Below are positions 48,213 through 62,000 of a DNA stretch of 64,000 bases, piece by piece. Location: contig NC_079876.1 in assembly GCF_029227915.1 (NCBI RefSeq), positions 18,726,001-18,790,000 of the forward strand, in the 5' to 3' direction. The stretch comes from Hydractinia symbiolongicarpus (lineage: Eukaryota; Cnidaria; Hydrozoa; Anthoathecata; Hydractiniidae). A model generated the notes under the pieces. That model was not told the origin of the DNA. It searched no databases and saw nothing but the letters and a program-made list of their open reading frames with translations. Position numbers and translations under genes: made by a program. Each line of letters starts with the position of its first letter. Position 1 is the first letter of the stretch.

Positions 48213-50045
48213 ATGTTTGGCATAACAATTGAAAACGATTAAAATTAACGGTTATTCGATAAACAATTTTATAATAAATATATTAAAAAATACCCCCTTT
48301 TCTGTTCATGTAATTACTATGTTCGTTGACTTTAGCAGTTTGAAAAAATAAGGTGTATTGGTATTGTAATTCTTGTGTAAATAACCGAAAACCCCATTTT
48401 TTATGTAATTTCTTGATTTTTGACATACCACCAAAAATGGTAGAAATGAGTCCAAATTTCTTGAAGGAAAACTTTCGGGCAAATATCTCTCACTGGCGGG
48501 TATTTATTCCCTTTCAGCGCGCACATGTGATTTTCGTGCCTCAATTTACATGTGATGAATAGGGTAAAAAAGTACGCCTGCAAACTCGAATAGTATTCAA
48601 TTCCAATTCTCTAACTTAAAAATTATTTTATGTGCCTGCGGCCTACTGAAGGGATATAATTTAAATGCTACAAAAAACGCAAAAGAAGTGAATGAAATAG
48701 TGAATTATTTTGCTTTTAATGCAATTAACAGGTACAACGTACACTAACCTTTTAGAAAGTGCTCTAAAATGTCAATATATTGTTCGCGGTAAGTACATAG
48801 CGCTGCACATATACCTATCCCTACATGTATTTAACACTTTGGTGACAGTACGATCAATAATAGTTCGTGCAACGGCTTAGAATACCACTGACTCCGAATC
48901 AATAGGTTAGCGGTTCAAAGTACACAATACTCCTGCTAATGACAGGGCGAAACAAGTTTATGCTAAAACAAGTGGCATAAATTGTACATATACCTGTGCT
49001 AAATTGTCCAGCCGTTTAAGTAACCGTTTCCTTGGCTTTTAACACCATGTTACCAAACTGGTGTATATTATGAAGTCAACCTTCCGCCTGTGAGTCAAAA
49101 ATGTTATCTGCATGTAGCGACGAGTGAATAACCCGAAATTCATTACACGGGCTATTGACTAGTATTTTAAAGATTGTTTCTAGGTATTATTTTGTGACAT
49201 TGTTTTGCTCATAAAAGTGTTAGTGCTCTTCCGTACACAGCGAATATGAAAGTGTCCTGCATATTCTGGGTTTTTGCTTTAGTTTGTCGACCAGAGACAC
49301 GAGATTTTTTAACTATAATGTATCATTTATTCTAAAATCAATCAATTACATAAAAACTATAATTATATATCACCCCTGTTTATTTATTACAAATTTATTT
49401 TTTATTTATTTGGGACAAAAGTTTCTGAAGACATTGTCCGAGTAAAATATGCCGGTTAAAGAGTTTCCGTTATCAACTTATACTCCAGCACAAAACAAAA
49501 CTAAAAAAGATATTCCTAAAAAGTTTTCGTCCTGTCATTTATTAGTTATTAATTTTTGATTTTGAAGCATTTGCTTCAACATTCTAGTAAAAAAATTGTA
49601 ACTGCGCATTCTCGTAACACAAATAGTTTCCATTTTAAGGAATATTTCTTCAAGGGGAAATATATTTTTAAGATTGAAATGTAGCATAAGAAGTGTGTTC
49701 TGCTAAAACCCACATCTATAACAGCCAAAGGTGCTGCAAAAGTTACGGTAATATTCAAAGCGTCTACCAAATCATTAGGTAAGTGAATATTAGTAGAAAA
49801 CGAACAAACAAATAGACTAAAACCTTATTGTTCGATCTGATGGCAGTCCTGTTATTAACATAAAACAATTTACACCCGTTGGAAACATTGCCCTTTTTCT
49901 AAGCTGGAATAGAAAGGCCTAACAAGACAATTTAACCCGTAGTAATAAGAATTTATCTTTTTCTTCCAACGTCAATCCTTCTGTACGCCTGCTTTGATAT
50001 TTTATATTTTCACTCCATATGTTAGCTAATATGTACAAAGACTAA
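48213..50045. other. Intergenic interval
   Basis: No gene supported. At 49131-49162 there is a Helitron-like 3' end (ACCCG...CGGG hairpin, GACTAG) before T. A non-ATG 64-codon minus-strand frame at 49576-49770 shows no domain. Confidence 0.45.
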
Positions 50046-50051
50046 TTTATT
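50046..50051 (-). promoter_or_regulatory. Polyadenylation signal AATAAA of the receptor kinase
   Basis: AATAAA on the minus strand lies 48 nt beyond the stop codon of the receptor kinase (50101-50099), a plausible distance for a short 3' UTR. Confidence 0.55.
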
Positions 50052-50098
50052 CAAAAACATGAAAGTCTAGAAATTTAACTGTCACAATGTCACCATAT

Positions 50099-53000
50099 TT
50101 AGTCTGTGTCAACGGTTAAGAAGAGATAATCTTCAGAAGAGCCAGCTTCAATAACGTCGCTAGTTGAATCTTTTGTAGACGATATGTCAGATGTCGTGTC
50201 ATCTCTAAATAACAAGGTAACAAAAAATGTCTCAATTTTTTTAAACACAACACACAACGCCAGTTCTTTTAAGACCAGGTTTAATTACATTTACGATTGG
50301 CGCACCGGATAGGTTCATAGTCACATACACACTCGCCAAGAAACGAAAAATATAGTATCAAACATGAAAGGGTCATTTTAGACTAAACATTGTTGTTCAT
50401 GTGGAATTTAACTGAATATTTTTCGATGCAATTTCATAGCGTGGTCCTAAAATTTAGAGTGCATTTTAACAAATCAGGAAGCGCAGTAGGTTTCATCAAC
50501 GATGGAGTGTCCTTAGTTTTTTAATATATAAAAGTTTATGAGTTTACAATCTTGCCCCTTAAACCAAAAACCAGTGGTTATGCTTTCTGAAGAAAGCAAA
50601 GCGCGTTTGTACTTACTGTGTTTCCCCATATTCCACCATTGGTTCATTCTCCACTTCATCTTTCGTTTCAGCATGTTTTGGTGCAAAGTCCAATATTCTT
50701 GCCATAGACACGCCACCCAATGTGCTTGTTTCCTTAGAGATAATCACGAAAAGATTGTCAGTAATTATATGCTTGAAGGCGTCATGTACACAAATATTAA
50801 AAATTTAACTAAATAATAGTTTTGGCGCTTTTATTACCGTATTATAGCCTAATTGCATTGCAGCAAAAAAAAATTACTTCAGAAGAAGCAAAAACTTTAC
50901 ACTTAACTTTTGTTTCATGATAAAAATGTTACATATTTTATACAGTGCACAGTCTGGCTATGAAAGCTTTTGTGGAAAGTTATTTAGTGAAAATAATAAA
51001 GTTACTGGCCTGACGGGATATTGGTGCTCGATGTCTCAGGCTCGGTAGCACTTGTTGTTATTAAAATTAAAGCAAACTATATTTTCTTGACTGACAACAT
51101 TTAACAGGTAAGTGGTGTATTATGCGATTCCATTAAACTATGAAGTAAGGTGTTTTGGAAAATCTTGGCGGATAAGACCTTTTTTGTCTGAAAATTCGCA
51201 ACCTCTAGACTTATCAATTATATTAAAAATTAACAAAAACTGAATAAGGGATAACAAGATTGATTCTATTTCTGTGAAGTAAAGTTTTATGATCTAAAAA
51301 ATGAATTATTTTTTTTTTTTCATAATTAAACTGAGTTTTCCAAACATAGATATATTTATCTATATCGCTCCCAAAGAACCGAAAAGAGAGAGCCTTTTTG
51401 GCATCTAAATTTATATTGAGAATTGATGAATAATAGGCTCTTTATGAAACAGGAACAGGAAGTAATTGCTACGTCATTGTACTGTCACTAACTTTTCATG
51501 AAAGCCCGTCATATGAAAACCTCGCCATATTGACTACGAACTTTAAACGAAAGCGAGCGCATGAAATCAAATTAAAAAGAATATGTCTATTGTTCAAAGT
51601 GCAAAAGAATGTGAAAATGTCGAAGAAACTGTCAAAAAGCCGTTGCCAACACAAAATTTAGAGATAAAATAACTTATACTCAATTTTTCTGCAAGCTTTT
51701 ATCAGTAGTATTTTTAGATGACAGAAGTATTTCTATATGCACATCGAAAACATAATTCTACTTTGTCATTCGTTGATGTCCCTGGCTTTGTTTCATAAAG
51801 TCGTTAATATTGACAAAGTAACTGAACTATTTTAAAAAAAGCCTTAATATTCGATATAGAACATACATTTTGCAAAAGAATCTGATCCAGTTTATCTCTC
51901 AACTCAGCGAATGACATTCTCATATCTGGCAAGATGGACCAACACTGAAACATCAACTCGCGCACTGCTGCAGGACAATGTTTCGGTTTTTCCATGCGCT
52001 GACCGGTCTTGAGGTATGTCACTACACTTGAGTTTTTTAAAGAAGGGTACGGTACAGAACCAAGTGAATAAATTTCCCACATTACAATTCCAAATGACCA
52101 ACTACAATGAAAAAAGAGAAGTATTGTAATGTGATTAACTTTTAACTACATTGACGAGTCTTTTATTTGTGTTTTAGTGGCGAAAAGAGACAAAATGATT
52201 AAAGCCATAATCCCAAGATGCCAAACAACGGCTGGAAAAATTCAGTAGAATAAATATAGCGGTAAGATGTAGAAATAAAAGAAGGTAAGTCATTTTGTTT
52301 ATTTTTACGGAAACACGAATATCAAATACGATATATTTTTATCCACTTTGTTGCCACGGGTAAATTTAAAGGACGGGCGAAACCGTGCGCGGTGTAAACA
52401 ACGCACCGATTCCTATGATTTTATTTAAAGTAAAGCGGCCATAAAACTGTTACGCCTTTACAGATCTTTAACAGGGTTCTTTGAAAAGGGTATTATGCCT
52501 ATACGGATGCCCAACACGGTTTACATGAACTGAGCGCTCACCCTGGTTTGACAATTAGTTTTTCAATTTTCATGGATAAGATAAAATAATATTGACCGGT
52601 TTTTTTACTATGATGGGGTACTGTGGTTTTATTTAAACTGACCTTCCAAAAAAAGTTTTTTGGAAAAGCGTATTACTCCTATATCCATGTGCCACATGGT
52701 TTATCTGTACCAAGTGCTCAACCCAGGTTCACGAATACTTACGGAACTTACTTACGGAAACTTATTCCACGAAATAAAACTTCATGTATTTCCAAATCAA
52801 AGCTATAATTTAGTTAACAACGCACATACAGATGAATCCCTTTGTAACAATACTGACCGGTTGTTTTTTTCTATGAGAGGGTAACGACGGGTTATAGACG
52901 GTGTATTTGTTTCAGCTCAAGATGCAGTAACGTTCTTTACTAAATATATCACACCTGAAACATTATAAAGTTCTGTTTGGTTAACTTACTTTATAACATA

Positions 53001-56000
53001 CTGCAGGTCTGTAACTAAGCACTCCACCTGGATGCGCGGTACAGTTTACGGCTCTTATTAGGCAGTCCACTGAGCATTTAACAATGGGTCACGCAGGACT
53101 TGTGGCTTAAGCGGACTGTTTGATGCCAGGTTCTCGGCTAATCACGTAAATGTATCTGTACGATTTGTAATAGAATGAAGATGTTAAAATAATAGTCACA
53201 AATGTCTCAGAAATATGACCGGAAGTAAATTAAAAGTTAAATCCAAATGTTACTGATAATCCCTTTCCCAAAAAAGTCAAATAACAAAGAAACCTTTTAA
53301 CACATTTTAAAAAGTTTTAAAATTTCTCCTGACGAAAATATGTTTTTCCTTAAAAAGAAAATTAAATAAAAGAAAGAAAAACTTTATTACAATTTTAGTG
53401 AGGCTGTTTATATTTTCTCAGCTAGCGAAGTGCATTTCAGGATGATATCATTTCTACTTTTTGTGCTTATGTCATGACTTATCCTCAAGTAAGAAAGTAC
53501 CATGTCATAACCGTCTATTGTGTATTGTGGTAAGGGTCCATCGTTAATCTGTGAAAATTATGCTAAATACTGCCTACCAATCAAACTATCAAATCAATTA
53601 CCTGCTAACCGAAATTTTGATCATAGGCACCAAAGATCTCGGTAGAAGGGTAAATATAGTTTTTGTTATTAACAGAAAAGTAGTTTGCTAGCAAGGCGAG
53701 ATCTCATTCTGAAGTCATACTGAAACATATACCTCGTTCTTAACAAAATAATTCTCATACTAGCTGAATACCCGTGGGGGAATCCACTGAATCTCTCATT
53801 AAACCGATGTAAGGGATACCAAACAAAAACATACAACACAGTAATATGAATTTTTAAAAGTCACAATTTGTATTATTCTAGTTTATAACCACTAAAACAA
53901 AACGTCCAAAAAAATAAATATGTGCAGCAATAAAAAAATAACAATAAAGGAGAAAAAAACCCTGGGATTGAAGTTGCTCACAATCTGCGTTATATTTGTA
54001 CCCGCTGAAACAGAACGCTTAAAAATATAAGCATGTCCAGCAACATAAAAATGCAAAAAGTTTAACAAAATCGAAGGTGGCTAACAAATCTGTTAAAACT
54101 ATATACTTGCTTTGCCATGCCCGAAATATAAAAGGGAAAATGGTATACCAGACATTAGAAAAAATCGATAAGTCACACAAATAAGGTTATTGCAAAGTTT
54201 CCACAACGTACAGATTCTAATGCATCATACCAAATTAGCTATTTAGTCTATTACATATAGCAACCTTCCCAATGCGCAAACGTGCAGTGCATGATAACAA
54301 TGCAGTGTTTTCGAATTGAAGAATCGAATATTATTTTAAACGGTAACGTAACAGATGTAAACATTGATTTAACTTTGTTTACATTAAGGTTTATTATAAC
54401 GACATCAACCACTTCGTAGCGTTAAAAACAGTAACAACGAAAAAATACTTTCTACATTTTATATAAACTCTTCTCTATTATATACACGGTGTATTTTATA
54501 AGAATAGTGTTTTTTTTTTTTCGTTTCGGCCTTCATGTTCTTAGCTTTCCCTGGTGTACTTGCCCATTGTTTTGGAGAGAAAAAGGTTCAGTCATACAAA
54601 TTTTTATATTAAAAGAAACAACCAAGCTTAGACATATTCTTAGGATATTCTGACCCATTGTTTAGAGTATATTCTTACAAAAAATGTTAAATATGTTCAG
54701 GCTAAAGACAAAACATATTTAACTTCATATTAAAGGGAAAGTTTAGCTGGAAGCGTGTAAACGGCTTAAAAACGTCGCTTATAAAAATTGTGTCAAAAGA
54801 AAACGCATTTAAGCTCAAGACGCAACAAGGAACTAAAAATTTAAAGGAAAAGCTGAGCTCTGAAAGTTAAAACGGTTAAAAAAAAACGTTACACACCTAA
54901 ACTTATCTCTTTACCAGATAAACTAAACAACACACCTGCCTTTCTTTGGCTTTCTTAGTTAGCTAGCGTCTCTGGATAAAAGACCAATCAGTTTTTTACT
55001 TCGATTATTAAACTTCACTTCATCCCAAAGAAAACAAATTGAAAATGTATAGCTAGCTACAATTGTCTGATACATTTCCAATCAGTTCTCTTTTTGACGT
55101 TATATTATCGTACGTTTTTCTTCTTTATAACAAATATTTCTGGCAACAACATAAACTTTTTTTATGCTCGCTCGACATCAACAGTCGCTCTACAATGACA
55201 ACAGTTTTGTTCTTTACTTCTTAGATTCGAATTATCATTCGAATTCGATAGTTTTTTTAAAAGAAAGCAACTTCGGTCCCAGAACACAAAAAAGATAGAA
55301 GAAACAAATAAGCTTTAATCTAACCTCGTGATGAGTAAACCTTGTTTGAAATAACTTTTTTCAGGATTACTTTGAAAAAGAGACAACTTTTTTCGCTTCG
55401 GTTTTCATTTTTCAGTTAATAAACTTTGTTTCCGTGAGATAAGGCGCGCATATGGTAAACCGGGGGTAAAATTTAATTATTCTATCTTAAACGACCAGCG
55501 GGGCTTTTACAACAAAAAAAACAAATAAAACCATTTGAAATTAAAATAAAAATTAGTTTTAATGAGTAAGGAAAAAGAGTTTTATTTTAAAAAAATAATA
55601 AGAAAAGAGAATTAAATATTTATATAGTAACCCCCTGATTTGCGTTTTCTTTAACTTGGTAAATTTTAGCGTAACGCCACGTCGTAAGAAAGTGACCTGT
55701 GATTTGTGTGACGTGGCCTCACCGTGCGCACACACACACAAGGCGTATTAATATATAGATAAATCACATAAAAGTAAGCCACATACATTCATCTAATGCT
55801 TTGCCCCAAAACTGCAATGAAAGGTCTTTGTCTTTATCAATATTTTCTAGTACATCATACCGGCAGTCTTTGGGTTTGAACCTGACTTTTTTTATATTTA
55901 TAATGTAAAATAAAATGTAATAGTAAAATGTAAGGGGTAACTCTATTTTGTGTGCATGGTGAATAGAAGTAATTGTTGCATTAAGTGAAAAGATTGGGAT

Positions 56001-59000
56001 ATGGCAAAAGAAAGTATGCTGTAACTAAATAATAACTTAATAGTTCTGTCTGTCACAAATAAATTAAAAAACACACCACCAATACCTGTCACTCTTTGAA
56101 GTATACATTCGATCAACAATTGCTTCTGGTGCCATCCACTTGACTGGAAGCAAACCATCACTTTCTTTCAAGTAAAAACTTTTATTATCAGTATCCCTAG
56201 CTAGTCCAAAATCTGATATTTTCACTTCCATGCGCTCGGTTAAAAGAACATTTCTTGCGGCTAAGTCGCGGTGAACGCACTAAATAAAATGGATAAAACA
56301 ACATAATGTTAGATGGAAGGGAGAGTTCGTTTTCTCCGCCAGAATTCGTAAGACCCTAAATTATTTCTTATTAGTTTGTCCAAAGTGTCTGTTAGCATTT
56401 AAGTTCACTGTAACATAAGAAATTTTAAAGAGTGCTTTACCTTTTTCTGTTCAAGAAAATCCATCCCATGAGCAATTTGAACAGCAATCCATGTCAAATC
56501 ATACAGATTTAAATCTTCATCATCATGTCTTACCCAGGTGGGTTCGAATTGATCTCTGTTCAATCGAAGATATTCCAATAGGCACCCCTTTCCGCAATAT
56601 TCCAAAATTGCAAGCAGGCTTTCTCCTCTTGTGCAAGCACCGAGAAGATTAACAATATTTGGATGTTCACCAAGATGGATAAGCAATTTTATTTCATTAG
56701 CCAGATCCTTGTAGTCGTCTTCGGCTGCATTACCTATTGGAAAAGAGAAAATTTTCTATCTTATTTTAAAACTCGTCAAGTTCTATCAATGTTTTTCTAT
56801 AAATTTCTTTTGAATGTCACATTTTTTTGTAGATATAAAAGTTAATGTAGCATCAGTTGCGATTTATACTAATCTTAATATAATAGAGCAGTTACGCTGA
56901 CGTCATTACAGAGTCTGGATGCATAAGTATTTCCTCCCGATTTTAATATCTATGCTTTACTACATCATGTAAATATTCTAGTGCTATAGTAGACTCGTCC
57001 TTAACGTGAACATTACTTTTGTGAAATGTATAAAGACAGTAACAGCCGTTTAAGATTACTTGAAAAAGGACAATTATATCATGGAAAAATATTGTTTGCT
57101 AACGTTGTTATAGACGTTTAAGAATAATCACAAATATTTGGAAAAAAGATATTTTTGTTCATTTCCGAAATTTTCCCCGTCAGCAAATGTTTTTGCTACA
57201 CAAGGTTATCTTAAACATTCTTTATCGCACGTGCATTCGAACGAAATATTTGTAAGAAAATTAAAAAACATGAAAAGAATTCTCGATATTTGTCTTAAGG
57301 TAAATATTGTGTATTTTTGTGTATAAGGTAAATATTGTGTATTTACAGTAAAACGCAAAAATAATCATTACAACTCTATCTTGTACTAATTTTCGCGCGT
57401 ACTAATTGTGAATGCGCCTCAATTTTCAAGGGCAAAGTCCGACATATATACGCGTGGAGATAACTAACCTTTTAAGCATTTTATAGCCACCACTGACTTC
57501 TTGAGAACACTTCCTTTGAAATGTCTTAATATACTTCTCGACTTTTTTGTCTCTCTTGGTTTAAAAACATTCATCCCCTCAGCAGTCGCCATCCACATCT
57601 GACCAAATGCACCCTCACCAATAGTTCGAACTAAGTGTAATTTATTTCTTGGAAATTCGAATTTTAAATCGTAGTTGAGATTGTGACATTGCTCAAGGAT
57701 TGTTTTCGAAGTGTCGATCTTTAATGAATATAAAGTAAAATCAAATGTTTTTACGTAATTTATTACTGCTTTATTCCCTAAACTCTCCGACAAAATATTT
57801 GCCACTCCAAATTAATTCGTTGGACAATATATTCCTCACTCACAGAAGATTTTTCATGTTTGCCCAGTTTCAAAGCCTCTTGTTTTTACATTTTTTGAAT
57901 AACTTTTCTTAGAATAACATAAAATCACACTTAAAACTACAGAATTTAAGTGAGGATTCCAATAATAGTTTGGAGGAATAAACTTATCTCGCACAAAATT
58001 ATTACTTAAACTAAGTTTGAAGAAAAAGTCTCTGCTTTTGACAGAAATTTTTTGACCGATTTAGTACAAAAAATGTTTTTCATTCACACAGATCACAGGT
58101 GAAGTTGTAGTATTTCTTAAAAAGTGTAATGAGTTTAGTAGGATATAGTGTCAAATGAATACTGGCCGTTTTTTGAGTTTCTTATGCAAATAGTGGTTAA
58201 AGGTACAGACCTATCTTCCACCACGTGCGTTCTTAAACGACGGCTTTGTATTGTAGAGTGCAGCGTCAAACACAGTCAGTATCTGCTTATACCCCGACCG
58301 CATTTCATTTAAACAATAAAGTATCTTATGAGTTTCCGACATTTTTGTTCTTATCAGAAGTGTCAAAGTCAATTTTAAAAGTTATTCCCGAGCCACCAAA
58401 GAAAAAAAAAATCTATCTTGATACTTTCGGAATATAATATCGTTCCATTCTAAACTTTTGAAATTTCCCAAAACTAATTCGAATTGTTTTTAATCACAAC
58501 TGAAACGGAAATTTGATCTTAGGTCTGTGATGTTTATATTTCCCTGGTGTGTTATGGAAAGCTGTCTTTTACTTGTCTAGGTTTTTTGATACCTTTTAAT
58601 CACGGCTTCCCAAACCAGTTAACTCCGTACAGAGCTATGTTGAGATAAGCCGTAACCAATTAAATCATTCAGGTAACAAGAAATATACAAACTTTACCAC
58701 TTTATTACTTGCTGGCATTAAGTAGGCATCAAACTTCCGTCTGTGGCTTCTTTTATACCAAACAAATGCAAAGCTTATTATTCCAATTAGTGTAGTTGCA
58801 ATTGCGATAATGATGATCAGCTCAGTTGTGATATCGTTATCGTCATTGGGCAGAAGTTCTAGAAAACACAATTATAAGAAAGGTGATGTTTTCAGCTGAA
58901 AAGAAAACAAAAGAAAGAGAATTTAATAGTAATTAAGCAAGAGAGTACAGGAAGTCTTAACGTCCATGGAGATTCTACTCTAGCGGTTGGCTTTTTCTGT

Positions 59001-62000
59001 CCTCTGGCTGTGACTATGTTAAATTATAACCAGAGATACGTATAGCATTTTAGCAACTTTATTGTCTACCACACAAGCCTATTTATGGTTAGTAAACGCC
59101 ACCAAATGCACTGACTGAATACTATGTTTAAAGGACGCAGAAAAAGGGAATTGAAACTGGAATGCAACGACCGAAACCAAAAGTACTACCACTACACTAC
59201 GCTATACCTGAAAAGGAAAAATACCTACCACTAGTGAATATGTGCGAAGAATTGGCGACTGGTCCGAACCGGTCGTCAATAATAGGTACCACTTCTATAA
59301 TGTGCGTAGAGCCCACAAATCCAGAAAATTCGAATTGCTCTTGGCATGCATTTGTGACATTAACTTCCTCTTCCATTTCCATATTTCGTGTGTATTTATG
59401 GACAATCATCAGTTGACCAATGACCGTATCTAGCAGTAGATGCTCTGGTACTTTCCAATACGCAATTGCTTTTTCCGACGAGGTCTGTTTTATAGTTAAA
59501 TTATGGACAGGTTCTAAAAGTACAATATTATTTTACATTCAATCATGCAACTACGTTTAATGACTGATTGATGACTGATTTAAAAACTCTTATTTTTTCC
59601 TAAATAAAAAGAGAGGGATCTATGTTTGTAGATATGTGTTTGATTTCACTAAACAATATATTTTTGGGGACCGTTTTGACATTGTTTTGGAAGCTTTAAA
59701 ATCAAAATTCCAGTGTTGACAGAAATGTTCGTTTATAAAAGACGATGTTTAGAAACAAAATATTTTGATTTACTGTCCCATTTCTTTTTTCTCCCTAAAT
59801 TTGTGAGTATTATTACGTATATCTATACATTTATTGACAATTATCAGCGGCTCACAGGCCAAAGAATAAATAAAGTTACCTAAAGGAACACTCGAAACAT
59901 ATATAATTGATGGTTTCCCTGGCATAAAATAAAGACCACGTCTTTTTGTGTATATGTTAACTTGATATGTAATGTTTTGTTCCAGAGGACCAAGGATGCT
60001 GAACTTCGATCTATATACATATTTTGAAGAATGCCACTTTTCTGCAGCGTTTATGATAATGACAAAGTCTTTTGGATGTTCCATCAAGTAAGCATCTGAC
60101 ATATTATCCAAGTGTCTCCATTTTATACCAACATCAGTGTAGGTCATTGTTGCAACGTTTATATCGTATGGTGCATCTGATAACCATCGATCTACGGGAT
60201 AAAATGTATTCTTTTTACCTTTTTTATTGCTTTTCTTACTATTTTGATTCTTATATTGAAACTGCATGCTGCCCTATTTTTCCTAATCATATGCCTTGCA
60301 GGTAACATTGTACACAATACTTACCATTTATATTGCCTTCATCGTTACACATGTAAGAGCTCATAGAGAATATAAATTTTCCTTTAACTCCAATGTTCGA
60401 TCTATCCTCTAAGTAATAACTAAGAGTGGGTGTCCATTCTGTGTAGCGATTAAACGTCATCCAGTAGCAACGCTGTCCAGAGAAACCAGTCACAGCGTAA
60501 GTTCGATCAAGTCTAATATAATTGAAAATACTGAATGTGTCATTTTCATTAGTAACGATGGCAACTTGAAATGTATGTTTCTGTGTTGGTATGTCATGAT
60601 GGGCAACGTCAATGTAAGTTACAATTATGACTCGTGTACATTCAAATTCCAAGCCAGTTCTTTTAATGTCCTTGTTTATCAGTGACAGAATGCTTCTTTC
60701 TTTAGTTTCTCGATAGAATATTGAACCTCCTTGTAGTGTATCGAAATTCATATGATACGGTGCAATCACTGTTTCATGATATGGAAGACTGATGTTGAAT
60801 GTTATACCATTTTGAACAGATATTAAGCCGTTCGTACTAACCTGTAAACGCCAGATAAACAATTACAACATGCTTCGAACGATTATGAAAAGTTTTAAAT
60901 TCGTTGTCGTTTGCTTTGATTGAGCTTTTATGTTTAAATTAAACGTAAAAATTAAGCACAAAAGAAGAAAGAGTCGCTTGTACTTGTACATCTATGTGGA
61001 ATGTTTCATCAAGTTGGTTTACTTTACTATCTGAAACAACGAATACTTCTTCTGTGCTGTGAAAGAAATTAATGGAAGCAAAGTCATTTTTTATGCAGCC
61101 AAATGTTTGAAACCCACATTCGATGATTATATTGTTGAACGAAAATTAAAAAAAAAACACGTTCATATTTTTGCCATTTACCTGATAGAACTTTAACATG
61201 AAAATTAAAAAGAGATATATTTACCATCAAGTAACACCAACTAGAGTGGTTGGGCGCATTGTATAAAATGGTTTTTTGTATCACGTTGATTTTGATTTCT
61301 TAAACACTCAAGTTGCCTTTAAAACTTTTCATTTGTTTTATTTTAATTATAACATGTTTTGTAAGTTGTTCTATTATTTGATTTCATTGTAATTACGGTG
61401 TAAAAGGCACGATTCTGAGGAAAGGACATGGTTCTAAAATTTTGTTTTATTTCGAATACAAAGTGTTTGGTTTTAAATGCTATTTACTTGCATCTTGAAA
61501 TTTTGCAATTTGAAAACCGTTCTAAGTCTCAAACGTTTTTTATCGATTTCAAGTTTCTCTTTTTTTAATTGAATGGCTTGACAAATGCTCCCAAATGGTA
61601 ACACTTAACAGATTCATTTGGAAAGATGTGAACACAGGGTAAAATAGGTTTCTTATATATAAAAAGGGTTTAGACTGATCACATGATAAAAAAAACTCAA
61701 TGATATTTTTCATGAAGCCATGAGCATTCGAAAATTTTGATTACAAATCATATTAGTTAACTTGCGATAAACTTATACTTTAATTTGACTTACATAAATT
61801 TGAGTTACGTTATAAAAAAACAATGGTAGCGGTTCGCTGAGTGTAAAGTTCTCGGCATAGTTATCTCCCTTCTTAATTTCTACATCACCATTTTTGACAC
61901 CAAAAGGATATAATTCTGAAAAAATAGAGTATAGCTATAAAAAAGAATTCCCACTTTTACACAACATGCTATAATATTTATGTATGTTATTAACGGGTAG

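Larger units (their letters stand above)
50099..58858 (-). other. Transmembrane, kinase and tail block of the receptor
   Basis: The helix [20 protein letters not shown] is followed by a basic stop-transfer KRSHRRK. Kinase landmarks are intact: glycine loop GEGAFGQ, VAIK lysine, alpha-C Glu in [41 protein letters not shown] and [16 protein letters not shown]. The activation loop has one tyrosine (SFYLKES) where FGFR/VEGFR-type kinases have two. A short insert precedes the catalytic loop. Overall it resembles the FGFR/VEGFR/RET group. The tail has VEYGET and EDYLFL tyrosines, possible SH2/PTB docking sites. The intron at 52102-56085 is large and holds repeats and a 95-nt exon-like segment. Confidence 0.85.

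Noticed and set aside
59162-59433. Plus-strand frames of 63-84 codons opposite the receptor
   Set aside because: They are antisense to an FN3 exon whose borders and phase fit the receptor.
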